Assembly: GCF_002127535.1 (NCBI RefSeq)
Contig: NZ_MUBJ01000002.1
Span: forward strand, 91,234-155,233
Reading direction: 5' to 3'
Source of the DNA: Xenorhabdus vietnamensis
Lineage (GTDB): Bacteria > Pseudomonadota > Gammaproteobacteria > Enterobacterales > Enterobacteriaceae
Length of the DNA: 64,000 bases
Shown: positions 41,780-52,159 of the stretch, piece by piece
Layout of the letters: every line of letters begins with the position of its first letter
Position numbering within the stretch: the stretch's first letter is position 1
Program-made: the position numbers and the translations under genes
The notes under the pieces: generated by a model
Databases searched by the model: none
Told to the model about the DNA's origin: nothing
What the model saw: the letters and a program-made list of their open reading frames with translations, nothing else

Positions 41780-42523
41780 ATGCTACAACAGATCTGCCAA
41801 TTGGCACGGGAAGCAGGCGCGGCGATCATGGAGGTTTATCAGGCTGAACAACCATTGCAAGTAGAGCATAAAATGGATGATTCGCCTGTTACTGTCGCGG
41901 ATATTGCCGCTCATAAGATCATCCAAGCGGGATTGTTACGTATTACGCCTGATATCCCGTTGTTATCAGAAGAAGATCCTCCTACATGGGAGGAACGGAA
42001 AAACTGGCAGCGCTATTGGCTGGTTGATCCGTTAGATGGTACGAAAGAATTTATTCGCCGAAATGGTGAGTTTACCGTCAATATCGCACTGGTAGAAAAT
42101 GGTGTGCCTGTGATGGGCGTTGTCTATGTTCCTGTGCAGAATGTTTTGTATTCAGGGCAGGGGCGTCAGGCATGGAAAGAGATCAATGGTCAGACACTTC
42201 CTATCAAAGTGATGTCGGCGAAGCCTCCAATCGTGGTAGTCAGTCGTTCTCACAGGGATGATGAGGAGTTAAAAGATTATCTTTCCCAGTTGGGTGTGCA
42301 CGATATACTTTCGGCCGGATCTTCACTCAAGTTCTGCATGGTTGCAGAGGGAAAGGCTCAACTTTACCCGCGCTTTGGGCCGACCAACATCTGGGATACT
42401 GGTGCCGGCCATGCCATTGCTATTGCTGCGGGGGCGCACGTAACGGATTGGGAAGGGAAAACACTAAATTATACACCACGTGAATCTTTTCTGAATCCAG
42501 GATTCAGAGTCAGCATTTTTTGA
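41780..42523 (+). CDS. cysQ: 3'(2'),5'-bisphosphate nucleotidase CysQ
   Basis: Hydrolyses 3'-phosphoadenosine 5'-phosphate to AMP, clearing the by-product of sulfate assimilation. A 247-residue inositol-monophosphatase-fold enzyme with metal ligands in S-E-E-D-P (about 66-70), D-P-L-D-G-T-K-E-F (about 87-95) and [12 protein letters not shown] at 41769-41773 favours ATG 41780 over ATG 41777. Convergent with ytfJ. Confidence 0.95.
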   Translation: MLQQICQLAREAGAAIMEVYQAEQPLQVEHKMDDSPVTVADIAAHKIIQAGLLRITPDIPLLSEEDPPTWEERKNWQRYWLVDPLDGTKEFIRRNGEFTVNIALVENGVPVMGVVYVPVQNVLYSGQGRQAWKEINGQTLPIKVMSAKPPIVVVSRSHRDDEELKDYLSQLGVHDILSAGSSLKFCMVAEGKAQLYPRFGPTNIWDTGAGHAIAIAAGAHVTDWEGKTLNYTPRESFLNPGFRVSIF

Positions 42524-42529
42524 TATTAA

Positions 42530-42566
42530 AGTGATAATGGTTCACAGTGGGAGAACCATTATCACT
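42530..42566. terminator. Hairpin between convergent cysQ and ytfJ
   Basis: A perfect 14-bp stem, AGTGATAATGGTTC (42530-42543) with GAACCATTATCACT (42553-42566), loop 9. No T-run on either side, so it may block transcription or protect 3' ends rather than be a classic intrinsic terminator. Confidence 0.6.
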
Positions 42567-42614
42567 GTACGATTATTAGAATTACCGCGATTAAAAATCA
42601 GAGGTATTTTTAGG

Positions 42615-43172
42615 TTATTTTTTCAATTCGCCTTTGATCAGGCTGATGACATGCGTGATTTCTTCTTTACTTAACTTGCCATCTTTGACAAATTTCACGT
42701 TGCCGTTTTTATCCAGCACAATGATTGCAGAACTTTTAGGTTCCAGTCCCCAAGCCTTTTTAGCCAGTCCGTTACTGTCTACAATAAATTGTGACCATGG
42801 AAACTGTTTTTTGCTGTCCTCAAGACTATTGCGAACAAAAATGCTGGTGCCAAAAATAGCATCATCGGTATTCACGATGGTGGTTGTTTGATATTTATCC
42901 TTGGGTAAATCAGCATTTTTCAATGCTTGAATCAAGGGATCGTTCATCTCTTTTGCGGCGCTACGACCGGCAATGTGCTGGATCGTTCTTACCTTACCCG
43001 GCAGTTCAGTGTTGCTCCAATTTTGGTAGCTGAATTTACCGTTTTTTAGTAACAGCTCACCTTTGTCTGTCACACTGACCGCGGGAACTTGTTGTTCTAA
43101 TGTGATGTTATGGGCGAATGCAAATATTGACGTTAAACTCAATATTGCAGATAACACAATGTTTTTTATCAT
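42615..43172 (-). CDS. ytfJ: YtfJ-family periplasmic protein
   Basis: A 185-residue secreted protein with a signal peptide ending A-F-A (about residue 20) and a thioredoxin-like fold. I see no CXXC, so no obvious redox role. The G-T-S-I-F-V and W-G-L-E-P-K-S-S-A-I-I-V-L-D segments are those of E. coli YtfJ (184 residues), whose function is not established. Its neighbours ytfK, ytfL and msrA are also E. coli neighbours, supporting orthology. Confidence 0.9.
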   Translation of the reverse strand: MIKNIVLSAILSLTSIFAFAHNITLEQQVPAVSVTDKGELLLKNGKFSYQNWSNTELPGKVRTIQHIAGRSAAKEMNDPLIQALKNADLPKDKYQTTTIVNTDDAIFGTSIFVRNSLEDSKKQFPWSQFIVDSNGLAKKAWGLEPKSSAIIVLDKNGNVKFVKDGKLSKEEITHVISLIKGELKK

Positions 43173-43411
43173 CTTTATACCTCATTTATCATGGTGTGGC
43201 ATGTTATCAAGGAACACCTTATTCAGCATAGCGCTTGTTAGCTGGTCTGTCCTCAATAAAATAAACAATTTGATAACATTCAGGATAAGATATAAGTAAA
43301 CAAGATGAAGTATATAACTTAATGCTCACTAATATCATTAAGTTACATAAAATTAGTGATTGAATCTTGATCTTCAGGGGAACAAATTTCTATATATGTA
43401 GTCTATACATT

Positions 43412-43458
43412 TTGCATCACAGTGATGTGTCTTCTGACTCAGTGATTATGTGATGCAA
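43412..43458. promoter_or_regulatory. Inverted repeat upstream of ytfK, possible operator
   Basis: TTGCATCACA (43412-43421) and TGTGATGCAA (43449-43458) form a perfect 10-bp inverted repeat. The left arm also overlaps a local palindrome CATCACAGTGATG (43415-43427). It lies 51-97 bases before the ytfK start. The rest of the gap 43173-43508 shows no ORF. Confidence 0.45.
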
Positions 43459-43508
43459 TAGAAGAATAGAACAGTACCGTAAGAAGCATGGGAGGAAAAA
43501 AAACAGAG

Positions 43509-43715
43509 ATGAAAATCTTTCGACATTATAACCCACTGAAAATTGCTCTCTACGTAAAAACTCTATTTCGTGGGCGTTTATATATTAAGGACATGGGCGC
43601 TTTTGAATTTAATTATGGAAAGATTTTACTTCCGAGGATAAAAGATAAACGTCATTTCCATGTAATGAGTGAAGTTAATCAGCAAGTATTACGCTTACAG
43701 ACCGAAATGGGATGA
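43509..43715 (+). CDS. ytfK: YtfK family protein (DUF1107)
   Basis: A 68-residue protein close to E. coli YtfK (M-K-I-F-x-x-Y-N-P-L, then F-R-G-R-L-Y-I-K-D). E. coli YtfK promotes (p)ppGpp accumulation by stimulating SpoT under phosphate and fatty-acid starvation. The frame is open from 43488, but the family start is the ATG at 43509. A terminator follows, and ytfL is convergent. Confidence 0.9.
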   Translation: MKIFRHYNPLKIALYVKTLFRGRLYIKDMGAFEFNYGKILLPRIKDKRHFHVMSEVNQQVLRLQTEMG

Positions 43716-43800
43716 GGTTTTTCAACTATCCATTACTGATGACTATCCATTACTGATGAGGGTGTAATAAGAACAATAGCATACATACCATTAGTGTAAT

Positions 43801-43824
43801 AAACGGCCTGACGGCCGTTTTTTG
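43801..43824. terminator. Terminator between convergent ytfK and ytfL
   Basis: AAACGGCC (43801-43808), loop TGAC and GGCCGTTT (43813-43820), followed by TTT. T-run on the plus strand serves ytfK. Confidence 0.82.
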
Positions 43825-43842
43825 ATCTTGTCCTCGTTATGT

Positions 43843-45174
43843 TTATGCTTCATTCGGTTGCTCATTGTTGGAAGGATTGGATTGCGCGTGAGTATCGACA
43901 ACTTTTGTCACCAACAATTGATCGATTTTATAATTATCGATATCGACCACTTCAAATTTATAGCCACTGAATTTCACATAATCCGTGCGTTTTGGAATTT
44001 TTCTCAGGCGGAACATCATAAAGCCCGCGATAGTTTCATAATTACTGGAGTCTGGGAAATCATCAATGTCCAGAACCCGCATGACGTCTTCAATTGGTGT
44101 GCCGCCTTCAACCAGCCACGAATTTTCATCCCGTATAACGATTTGTTCTTCTTGGCCCTGCCCGACTAAGTCTCCCATTAAGGTAGTCATGACGTCATTA
44201 AGAGTGATGACACCCATTACCAAGGCATATTCATTGAGAATAATAGCGAAGTCTTCTCCAGCGGCTTTGAAACTTTCCAGTGTATCAGAGAGTGAAAGCG
44301 TGTCAGGGATCATCAAGGCGTTGCGGATTTGGACACCATCTTTCAGGTTGAGGTTTTGTCCATTCAAGACATTGTTGAGCAAATCTTTTGAGTCCACATA
44401 ACCGATAACATGGTCAATGTCACCATCACAAACAAGGAATTTTGAGTGAGGATGAGTGGAGATTTTTTCTTTGATGCTGTTTTCATCTTCATTCTTGTCA
44501 AAATACACAATACTTTCACGGGAAGTCATGGCTGAAGGGACTGTGCGAGACTCCAGTTCGAAAACATTTTCAATTAACTCATGTTCTTGTTTGCGGAGTA
44601 CACCAGCAATGGCTCCCGCTTCAACGACAGCGTAAATATCGTCAGATGTGATATCTTCATTGCGTTCCATCGGGATCTTAAAGATTTTGAGGATACAGTC
44701 GGCCAGACCATTGAACAACCAAACCAGAGGACGGCAAATTGCCAGACAGAAACGCATTGGATTGACAATTCTCACGGCAACGGCTTCGGGCTTAATCATG
44801 CCAATGCGTTTAGGGGTTAAATCAGCAAGCAGGATAAAGGTACTGGTAACGATAGTAAAAGAGCAGATGAATCCCAGTTGATCTGCCCATTCTGGTCGCA
44901 TGAATTTTATAAACAGCACCTTCAATGCGGGTGAAAAGGCGGATTCTCCCATTACCCCCGCAAGGATTGCTACGGCATTTAGGCCGATTTGAACCACAGT
45001 AAAGAACATACCGGGAGTTTCTTGCAGCTTAAGGACATGGGCAGCATTGAGGTTCCCTTCATCGGCCATCATTTTTAATTTTATTCTTCTTGAAGCAGCC
45101 AGAGAAATTTCTGATAACGAAAAAAATGCGCTAATAGCACAAAGTAAAAGTATTACTAATAAACTGTTTAACAT
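43843..45174 (-). CDS. ytfL: CNNM/CorC-type transporter YtfL (PaeA)
   Basis: A 443-residue membrane protein with four N-terminal hydrophobic segments (DUF21/CNNM domain, about 1-190), paired CBS domains (about 200-340) and a C-terminal CorC/HlyC domain. E. coli/Salmonella PaeA (YtfL) is linked to polyamine export and pH control. The frame is open to 45372, but family proteins start M-L-N-S-x-L-V-I-L, which is the ATG at 45174; the upstream 66 codons are not conserved in the family as I recall it. Confidence 0.93.
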   Translation of the reverse strand: MLNSLLVILLLCAISAFFSLSEISLAASRRIKLKMMADEGNLNAAHVLKLQETPGMFFTVVQIGLNAVAILAGVMGESAFSPALKVLFIKFMRPEWADQLGFICSFTIVTSTFILLADLTPKRIGMIKPEAVAVRIVNPMRFCLAICRPLVWLFNGLADCILKIFKIPMERNEDITSDDIYAVVEAGAIAGVLRKQEHELIENVFELESRTVPSAMTSRESIVYFDKNEDENSIKEKISTHPHSKFLVCDGDIDHVIGYVDSKDLLNNVLNGQNLNLKDGVQIRNALMIPDTLSLSDTLESFKAAGEDFAIILNEYALVMGVITLNDVMTTLMGDLVGQGQEEQIVIRDENSWLVEGGTPIEDVMRVLDIDDFPDSSNYETIAGFMMFRLRKIPKRTDYVKFSGYKFEVVDIDNYKIDQLLVTKVVDTHAQSNPSNNEQPNEA

Positions 45175-45331
45175 AAAGTATCCGTGTTTTATCTCCAGTA
45201 ATAGGGTAGGTTTTATTTGAATAGCACTGGAGGCGAGATGAAAAATTATACAAATAAAAAGTATTACGGCTAGGTGCTGCAAGATCAATAAGTTTAGCCC
45301 AATGATTATAACATTGGGCTCACTAAATCGG

Positions 45332-45979
45332 CTAGTTTTTGTTCGTTGGTGGGAAGCAAATCCCAATACCACCTAATCCACAATATCCTTCAGGATTTTT
45401 ATGGAGATATTGCTGATGATAATCTTCCGCAAAATAGAATGGCCCAGTTTCGCTAATCTCCGTTGTGATAGTGCGTTGATCGCTATTTTTTTCCATTGTT
45501 TGCTGGTATTGATTGCGGCTGGCAATTGCCTGTTCATACTGTTGTGGTGAAACCGTGTAAAGAGCAGAACGGTACTGGGTACCGATATCACCATGCTGGC
45601 GCATGCCTTGGGCTGGATCGTGATTTTCCCAGAACAGAGTGAGTAATTGTGAATAAGTAATTTTGGTTGGATCAAATACGATCCTGACTATTTCTGCATG
45701 ACCAGTTAAGCCAGTGCAGACTTCTTCATAAGTTGGATTTGGCGTAGTGCCACCACTGTACCCCACTGAGGTGGTGTAAATGCCTTCCTGTTGCCAGAAA
45801 AGGCGTTCAACGCCCCAGAAACATCCCATTCCTACATAGGCTATTTCCATGTTTTCTGGGATATTATTTATCGCATGCTTTGTGATGACATGGTAGGGTG
45901 ATACGGTCAATGGGATGGCCCTACCAGATAGGACATCCTGTGAAGAAACATGTTGGCTTTCATTGACTGAATTTGGCAA
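45332..45979 (-). CDS. msrA: Peptide methionine sulfoxide reductase MsrA
   Basis: Repairs methionine-S-sulfoxide in proteins, using thioredoxin. It has 215 residues; the catalytic Cys is in G-C-F-W-G-V-E (about 52-58). T-S-V-G-Y-S-G-G and the resolving-Cys region near the C-terminus (G-Y-C-G-L-G-G) are present. Divergent from tamA, as in E. coli. Confidence 0.96.
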   Translation of the reverse strand: MPNSVNESQHVSSQDVLSGRAIPLTVSPYHVITKHAINNIPENMEIAYVGMGCFWGVERLFWQQEGIYTTSVGYSGGTTPNPTYEEVCTGLTGHAEIVRIVFDPTKITYSQLLTLFWENHDPAQGMRQHGDIGTQYRSALYTVSPQQYEQAIASRNQYQQTMEKNSDQRTITTEISETGPFYFAEDYHQQYLHKNPEGYCGLGGIGICFPPTNKN

Positions 45980-46116
45980 GATTCTCTCCTGTTATTCACG
46001 AATTTTATGATTATGTGTTGCTTGTATATCTTTAAAACTTTACCAGAATTAATTTATTGCAGCATTTTTATATTGTTGGGTTTTACCCTACAGATAGATA
46101 AATATTAGGAGTCCGA

Positions 46117-47859
46117 GTGTCACGATATCCCCTCATATGTGCGCTTTTTGTATCTATCATCACTCCGTCGGCTTATAGTGCAAATTTACGGTTAAAAATA
46201 GAAGGGCTTTCTGGCGAATTAGAAAAAAATGCCAGAGTACAACTTTCAAATATCAGCACTGATGAAGTTGCTCCTGATGGACGTTTTCGAGCTAGGGTGG
46301 AGAAAGCGATACAAAAAGGGCTTCGTCCATTGGGATATTATGCTCCCTCCGTTACATTTACCTATCAAGAGAATACACCTCCCGCCCGTCCTGTTTTAAC
46401 AGCAAAAGTAACGCTTGGCGAACCTGTGAAAGTCGCTGAAGTCAATGTTGGTTTGGAAGGTGGTGCTAAAACAGATAAAGATTATGCCGTCCTTATCAAA
46501 AAAAATATGCCCAAAAAAGGGACGATACTTAATCACGCTGAATATGAAGATTTTAAAAGCGCATTGACTAATTTAGCTGTTAAGAAAGGCTATTTTGATG
46601 CGGTGATGAAGAAAAGTGAGTTGGGAGTATCAAAAGAGCTGCACGAATCTATCTGGGGTTTTGATTTTGATAGCGGGCAACGTTATCGCTTTGGCCCTGT
46701 GGCATTCCACAGATCGCAAATTAGTGAAACTTATTTGGATAACCTGATTCCTTTCAAACAAGGTGAATACTATACCTCAGAACAATTAGCTGAATTTAAC
46801 CGCCGCCTGGTAAACACTGGATGGTTTAACTCTGTGGTTGTTGTGCCTGATTTTAAAGTGGGGCGTGAGAGCAAGGATAAGATATTGCCATTGGATGCAT
46901 CTTTGGTCCCTCGCTCTGCCAATTATGTCGAATTGGGTGGCGGTTATGCGACAGATGTTGGGCCTCATGTTCAGGTTAAATGGAAAAAACCGTGGCTTAA
47001 TTCCAGTGGGCATAGTCTGAGTACTAACCTTAACCTTTCTGCACGAGAACAATTAATTGATGGCTCATATAAAATGCCGCTTAAGGTCAACCCTCTTGAA
47101 GAATATTATCAACTACAAACGGGTTATAAACGTAAAGATATTAACGATACCATTGCGGATACGGCAACTTTGAACCTTTCCCGTAACTGGGATCGTTTTA
47201 CGGGCTGGCAGTATGGCGTTAATCTCCGCTGGAGTCTTAGCCACTTTACGCAGGCCAACGTAACAAACACTACTATGTTGCTTTATCCGGGAGTAAGTGT
47301 CAGCCGTATTCGCCAACGTGGCGGTACTATGCCTTATTGGGGAGACAGCCAGCGTTACTCGATTGATATTTCTGATACAGCCTGGCAGTCCAATGTTGAT
47401 TTTTTTGTGTTACAGGCTCATCACGTCTGGGTTAGAACTTATCAGGAGAATCATCGCTTTGTAGTGCGGGCAGATTTGGGCTGGATAGAAACTAATGAAT
47501 TCGACAAAGTGCCACCAGATCTTCGCTTCTTTGCCGGAGGAGATCGCAGTATCCGAGGGTATAAATACCAGAAAATTTCACCGACAGATAGTGAAGGTAA
47601 ATTAATAGGGGCATCAAAGTTGGCGGTTGGTTCGTTGGAGTATCAATACAATATTTATGGTAATTGGTGGAGTGCCTTATTTGTAGATTCGGGTGAAGCT
47701 GTGGATGATATTAAGAGGAGTAATTTCAAAACAGGTGCGGGAATTGGTGTGCGCTGGGCTTCACCTGTTGGGCCGATAAAATTTGATTTGGCGACTCCGA
47801 TCGGAGATCCAAATAGTCATAATGTTGAATTTTACATCGGCTTAGGGGCTGAGCTATGA
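46117..47859 (+). CDS. tamA: Translocation and assembly module subunit TamA
   Basis: An Omp85-family outer-membrane protein that works with TamB in inserting some outer-membrane proteins and in phospholipid transport. It has 580 residues: a signal peptide (about 1-22), three POTRA domains (to about 265), and a C-terminal barrel with F-F-A-G-G-D-R-S-I-R-G-Y, the conserved R-G-Y loop. The start is a GTG preceded by AGGAG. Overlaps tamB by four bases (ATGA). Confidence 0.95.
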   Translation: MSRYPLICALFVSIITPSAYSANLRLKIEGLSGELEKNARVQLSNISTDEVAPDGRFRARVEKAIQKGLRPLGYYAPSVTFTYQENTPPARPVLTAKVTLGEPVKVAEVNVGLEGGAKTDKDYAVLIKKNMPKKGTILNHAEYEDFKSALTNLAVKKGYFDAVMKKSELGVSKELHESIWGFDFDSGQRYRFGPVAFHRSQISETYLDNLIPFKQGEYYTSEQLAEFNRRLVNTGWFNSVVVVPDFKVGRESKDKILPLDASLVPRSANYVELGGGYATDVGPHVQVKWKKPWLNSSGHSLSTNLNLSAREQLIDGSYKMPLKVNPLEEYYQLQTGYKRKDINDTIADTATLNLSRNWDRFTGWQYGVNLRWSLSHFTQANVTNTTMLLYPGVSVSRIRQRGGTMPYWGDSQRYSIDISDTAWQSNVDFFVLQAHHVWVRTYQENHRFVVRADLGWIETNEFDKVPPDLRFFAGGDRSIRGYKYQKISPTDSEGKLIGASKLAVGSLEYQYNIYGNWWSALFVDSGEAVDDIKRSNFKTGAGIGVRWASPVGPIKFDLATPIGDPNSHNVEFYIGLGAEL

Positions 47860-50800
47860 AGTGGGCAAAAAGGGTTAGCATTGCTTTCCTGCTGATTGTT
47901 GGCCTGTTATTGATAACCGTTGTGGGGCTGGTCGGTACACAAACTGGCTTGCATTTTGTGATTAAAAGCGCGGTACGTTGGGTGCCCGGATTGGATATTG
48001 CCAATGTTAGTGGTGGCTGGCGCAATTTGACGCTAAAGGGCGTGAAATATGAGATGCCGGGAGTTAACGTTAATGCTGATAATTTATATCTCTCTATGCG
48101 GCTTTCCTGCCTGAAACACAGTCAGGTGTGTGTCAACGCATTGACGACTGAAGGTGTGGCCATTTCGGTGAATACTGCTGAACTTCCACCGTCGGCACCC
48201 CCTTCTAAATCGGAACCATTGACTGAATTGCAAACACCGTATCCTATCTCACTGGACTTGCTTTCCTTGAAGAACGTTCATGTGAAGGTAGATGGTATCG
48301 CCATTACATTGGATGAGTTTAAAACTGGGGCGCAGTGGCAGGAAAAGCAGCTGATATTAAAACCCACAGCAATTAATAAATTGTTGGTGGCATTACCAAA
48401 GAGTTCATCTGAAAAAATCGGGACAGTCCAAAAAACAAAATCAAAGGATAAGCAGCAGTCTGAAACTGAGAAATCATTGGGTGAAACATTGAAGGCGCTG
48501 TTTGCCAAACCTCTATTAACGGAGCTACCCAATATTCCCATTCCTCTTGATATCACCGTGGAAGGTATCCATGGCCGGCATCTTCATTTAACGGGTGATA
48601 CCGACATCAAGATTAATGATTTGCAACTACAGGCCAGAAATCAGGGGCAGGTGGTCAATATAAAAACGTTGAATCTACAGGCACCTGAAGGCTCACTGGC
48701 GATACAGGGGATAGTAAAACTCTCTGAACAATGGCCAGTCAACTTAGTGGCTACGGGAAATGTAGATAATTTAAATGATGTAAATCTGGACGACTTGAAA
48801 GGGCAAAAAATTGATTTAACGCTAAAAGGTGCGTTATTGCAGCAGCTTGATCTTGTATTGAATCTTTCTGGCCCTGTCGCCGCCAGTCTGGATGCTCAGA
48901 CTGAATTGGCAAAAGCAGATTTGCCTGTGCGTCTGACATTAGAAAGCCGCCAATTACAATGGCCATTGAAAGGTAAGCCAGAATATCAGCTTGATGGTGT
49001 CAAATTGCGTTTGAATGGTCAGGCTAGTAGTTACGACCTTTCTTTTCGTTCTGATATTAAGGGCAATGATCTTCCCCCTGCATTGCTGACGTTGGATGCG
49101 AAAGGCAATGAAGAATTGCTTAAATTAACACGTTTGCGTTTGGCTGCATTGCAGGGTAAAGCAGATATTTCAGGCGTAATTGATTGGAGTAAGGCCATTA
49201 GTTGGAATACCAATCTCGTTTTGGATGGCATTAATACAGCCAAACAATGGCCAGAATGGCCTGCCAAGATGGATGGTAAAATAGCAGTTCGTGGCAGCCT
49301 GTATGGCGGAAGCTGGCAGCTACAGATCCCCAAGATTGCTCTTGATGGTCATGTGAAACAAAATGTAGTTAAAGCATATGGCAAGGCATCAGGTAATGCG
49401 GCGGGTCAGTGGGATATTCCTCAACTCGATCTTGTAGTTGGACGTAATACCTTAAGTGTACAAGGCCGGCTTACGGATGAAGCGTGGAAACTCGATGGTG
49501 AAATTAATGCGCCGCAATTAGACGGTTTACTTCCGGGCTTAGCTGGCTTTATTGCTGGTAATATCAAACTGCGTGGCAACATGAAAGCCCCACAGATTGT
49601 GGCTGATTTGAACGCGCATAGGGTACGCTGGCAGGATGATTTAAGAGTGGATAGCGCCACTATTAAGGGGGATGTGCGCTCGGCTGAACAGATTCAAGGC
49701 CAGTTATCGATTGTTGTACATCAATTGAAACAGGCAGATTTAACTATCAAGAATTTGATACTCAACGCTAAGGGCACAGAAAGGAAACATGATTTACAAC
49801 TGAAAATCGAGGGTGCTCCGGTATCAGGCCAGTTGGCACTCAATGGCAGCTTTGATCGCCAAAAAGAGCGCTGGAAAGGCAGCATCAATAATACTTATTT
49901 CGATACACCTGTCGGTGAGTGGCGTTTAAGCAAAGCGATATCCATAGATTATTTCAATTTACAGAAAAAAGTCTTGGTTGGAACTCATTGCTGGCTTAAT
50001 CCCAATGCACATCTTTGTATTTCAAAACCTATTGAAGCGGGAACCAGCGGCCATGCACAAGTGGCGCTTGAACGCTTTGATTTAGCCATGATCCAGCCAT
50101 TCCTTGATAAAAGCACTCAGCTTAAGGGGGTATTCAGTGGTAATGCTGATATCAGATGGGTAGAAGCACAGGGGTTGCCGCAAGCAAAAGTTGTTCTTCA
50201 AGGGGATGGTGTGCAAGTTCGTCAGATTGTGGAAGGTAATACATTCCCGGTTGATTTTGAAACATTCACCTTGAATGCAGGGTTAACAAATGGCAGGGCT
50301 AATTTGTCATGGTTATTCAAATTGGCTGGCAATGGACAGTTGAAAGGTAATATGCAGGTAGCTGATTTAGAAGGCAGCCGAAAATTATCGGGGAATGTAG
50401 ATATTCAAGCACTGTCCTTAAAGCTGATTAAGCCTATTTTGGGTAAAGGTGAAAAAGCAGAGGGGGGATTAAATGCGAATTTACGTATTGGTGGAAATGC
50501 TAAGAACCCTCTGTTATTTGGCCTATTTAAAGCTGATGACTTGAAAATGAGTAGCCATTGGCTTCCATTCGATATCACCCAGGGCCAGTTAGCCGTTCAG
50601 TTTGCAGGCACCAATTCTAATTTAAATGGCATGATTAATACACCTAAGGGACAACTAAACCTGAATGGTTATGCCGATTGGCGCAATTTAGATGCATGGT
50701 ACGCCAGAATTGCTGCCAATGCTGACAAGCTACGCATCATTGTTCCTCCGATGGTAAAGGTGGATATCAGCCCGGATTTAGTGTTGGAGGCGAAACCAAA

Positions 50801-51653
50801 TCTATTGAAACTCGATGGTAATGTGAATATCCCATGGGCACGTATTAAGGTTCAAGAGTTACCGGAATCAGCGGTAGGTGTTTCTTCTGATGAAGTCATG
50901 TTGGATAAAAACCTCCAGCCAATAGAGAAGAAAAAACCATCTATTTTGATTCAAAGTAACTTAAATGTTCATATTGGCAATGATGTGCACTTGGATGCCT
51001 TTGGTTTAAAGGCACAGCTCAAAGGGGTGTTGAAAGTCCTTCAGGATAAACAGGGATTGGGGCTGAATGGTCAGATTGATATCCCGGAAGGGCGCTTCCA
51101 TGCTTATGGACAAGATTTGCAAGTTCGTAAGGGAACCATTCTGTTCTCTGGCCCACCAGAGCAGCCATTGTTGAACATTGAAGCTATCCGTAACCCTGAA
51201 TCGACAGCAAACAAAGTTATAGCTGGTGTACGTGTCACGGGCTTGGCAGATAAACCTAAAGTAGAAGTCTTTTCTGATCCAGTAAAATCACAACAGGAAG
51301 CCTTATCTTACTTATTACGCGGTGAAGGTTTGGAAAAAGGGGACTCTGACAACTCGCAAATAACGGCAATGCTGATTGGATTGGGGGTTGCCCAGAGTGG
51401 TCAATTAATCGGTAAGATTGGGAAAACTTTTGGTGTTTCTGATTTGGCCCTGGATACTCAGGGTGTAGGTAATAAATCTCAGGTTGTTGTCAGTGGGAGA
51501 ATTACCAACGACTTACAAGTGAAGTATGGCGTTGGCATTTTTGACTCTTTGGCGACACTGACGTTACGTTATCGTGTTATGCCAAGATTGTATCTGGAAG
51601 CAGTATCTGGTATTGATCAAGCTTTAGATTTGCTCTATGAGTTTGAGTTTTAA
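47856..51653 (+). CDS. tamB: Translocation and assembly module subunit TamB
   Basis: A 1265-residue AsmA-like protein with one N-terminal inner-membrane helix (about 9-28) and a long beta-taco that spans the periplasm to TamA. It ends in the DUF490 domain with G-R-F-H-A-Y-G-Q-D-L and I-R-N-P-E. It serves as a lipid bridge and in outer-membrane assembly. E. coli TamB is 1259 residues. Translation is coupled to tamA, and ytfP starts 2 bases after the stop. Confidence 0.95.
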   Translation: MKWAKRVSIAFLLIVGLLLITVVGLVGTQTGLHFVIKSAVRWVPGLDIANVSGGWRNLTLKGVKYEMPGVNVNADNLYLSMRLSCLKHSQVCVNALTTEGVAISVNTAELPPSAPPSKSEPLTELQTPYPISLDLLSLKNVHVKVDGIAITLDEFKTGAQWQEKQLILKPTAINKLLVALPKSSSEKIGTVQKTKSKDKQQSETEKSLGETLKALFAKPLLTELPNIPIPLDITVEGIHGRHLHLTGDTDIKINDLQLQARNQGQVVNIKTLNLQAPEGSLAIQGIVKLSEQWPVNLVATGNVDNLNDVNLDDLKGQKIDLTLKGALLQQLDLVLNLSGPVAASLDAQTELAKADLPVRLTLESRQLQWPLKGKPEYQLDGVKLRLNGQASSYDLSFRSDIKGNDLPPALLTLDAKGNEELLKLTRLRLAALQGKADISGVIDWSKAISWNTNLVLDGINTAKQWPEWPAKMDGKIAVRGSLYGGSWQLQIPKIALDGHVKQNVVKAYGKASGNAAGQWDIPQLDLVVGRNTLSVQGRLTDEAWKLDGEINAPQLDGLLPGLAGFIAGNIKLRGNMKAPQIVADLNAHRVRWQDDLRVDSATIKGDVRSAEQIQGQLSIVVHQLKQADLTIKNLILNAKGTERKHDLQLKIEGAPVSGQLALNGSFDRQKERWKGSINNTYFDTPVGEWRLSKAISIDYFNLQKKVLVGTHCWLNPNAHLCISKPIEAGTSGHAQVALERFDLAMIQPFLDKSTQLKGVFSGNADIRWVEAQGLPQAKVVLQGDGVQVRQIVEGNTFPVDFETFTLNAGLTNGRANLSWLFKLAGNGQLKGNMQVADLEGSRKLSGNVDIQALSLKLIKPILGKGEKAEGGLNANLRIGGNAKNPLLFGLFKADDLKMSSHWLPFDITQGQLAVQFAGTNSNLNGMINTPKGQLNLNGYADWRNLDAWYARIAANADKLRIIVPPMVKVDISPDLVLEAKPNLLKLDGNVNIPWARIKVQELPESAVGVSSDEVMLDKNLQPIEKKKPSILIQSNLNVHIGNDVHLDAFGLKAQLKGVLKVLQDKQGLGLNGQIDIPEGRFHAYGQDLQVRKGTILFSGPPEQPLLNIEAIRNPESTANKVIAGVRVTGLADKPKVEVFSDPVKSQQEALSYLLRGEGLEKGDSDNSQITAMLIGLGVAQSGQLIGKIGKTFGVSDLALDTQGVGNKSQVVVSGRITNDLQVKYGVGIFDSLATLTLRYRVMPRLYLEAVSGIDQALDLLYEFEF

Positions 51654-51655
51654 AG

Positions 51656-52003
51656 ATGCGAATTATTGTTTATGGTAGCCTGAGGCGAAAACAAGGCAAT
51701 CATCACTGGATGACTGACGCCCAATTGTTAGGAGAACATAGATTAGAAGGCTATGAAATTTATGATCTGGGGCACTATCCGGCGGTTATCCGTGGTGAAG
51801 GCACAATCGAGTGTGAAGTATATCGTATTACGCCATCGATCCTGACAGAATTGGATGAATTGAAAAAGAACTTTCAGGAGTACCAAAGGGAGCTGATTGA
51901 AACACCTTATGGTAAGGCATGGATCTATCTCTATAACTTGTCTGTTGAAGGGTTGCATAGGATAACAAGTGGTGATTGGCTGAAACGCCACGGAGAAGAG
52001 TAA
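51656..52003 (+). CDS. ytfP: Gamma-glutamylcyclotransferase-fold protein YtfP
   Basis: A 115-residue GGCT-fold protein with the glycine-rich Y-G-S-L-R-R-K loop at 5-11 that binds substrate in the family. G-Y-E-I-Y-D-L-G-H-Y-P-A-V follows. The E. coli orthologue has 113 residues and its physiological role is not settled. Third gene of tamA-tamB-ytfP. Confidence 0.92.
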   Translation: MRIIVYGSLRRKQGNHHWMTDAQLLGEHRLEGYEIYDLGHYPAVIRGEGTIECEVYRITPSILTELDELKKNFQEYQRELIETPYGKAWIYLYNLSVEGLHRITSGDWLKRHGEE

Positions 52004-52095
52004 AAATTAGTGGTTTGTTGTGTGATTTTGTTTTTATGTAGTTATAAATGAATTGTGCCAGCAAAGATTACTCTGACAAAATCGAGAGACAAACA

Positions 52096-52130
52096 AAAAC
52101 CTCTGTCCTTGTCGAGGCAGAGGTTTTTTT
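52096..52130. terminator. Bidirectional terminator between ytfP and ppa
   Basis: CCTCTG (52100-52105) pairs with CAGAGG (52118-52123). It is flanked by AAAAA on the left and T7 on the right, so it can serve both convergent genes. Confidence 0.85.
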
Positions 52131-52159
52131 GCATCAGAATCCGCAATTATCTGTTCGGA

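Noticed and set aside
45175-45372. N-terminal 66-codon extension of ytfL with an extra hydrophobic stretch
   Set aside because: Family proteins begin at M-L-N-S; the extension overlaps the msrA end and is likely an open frame by chance.
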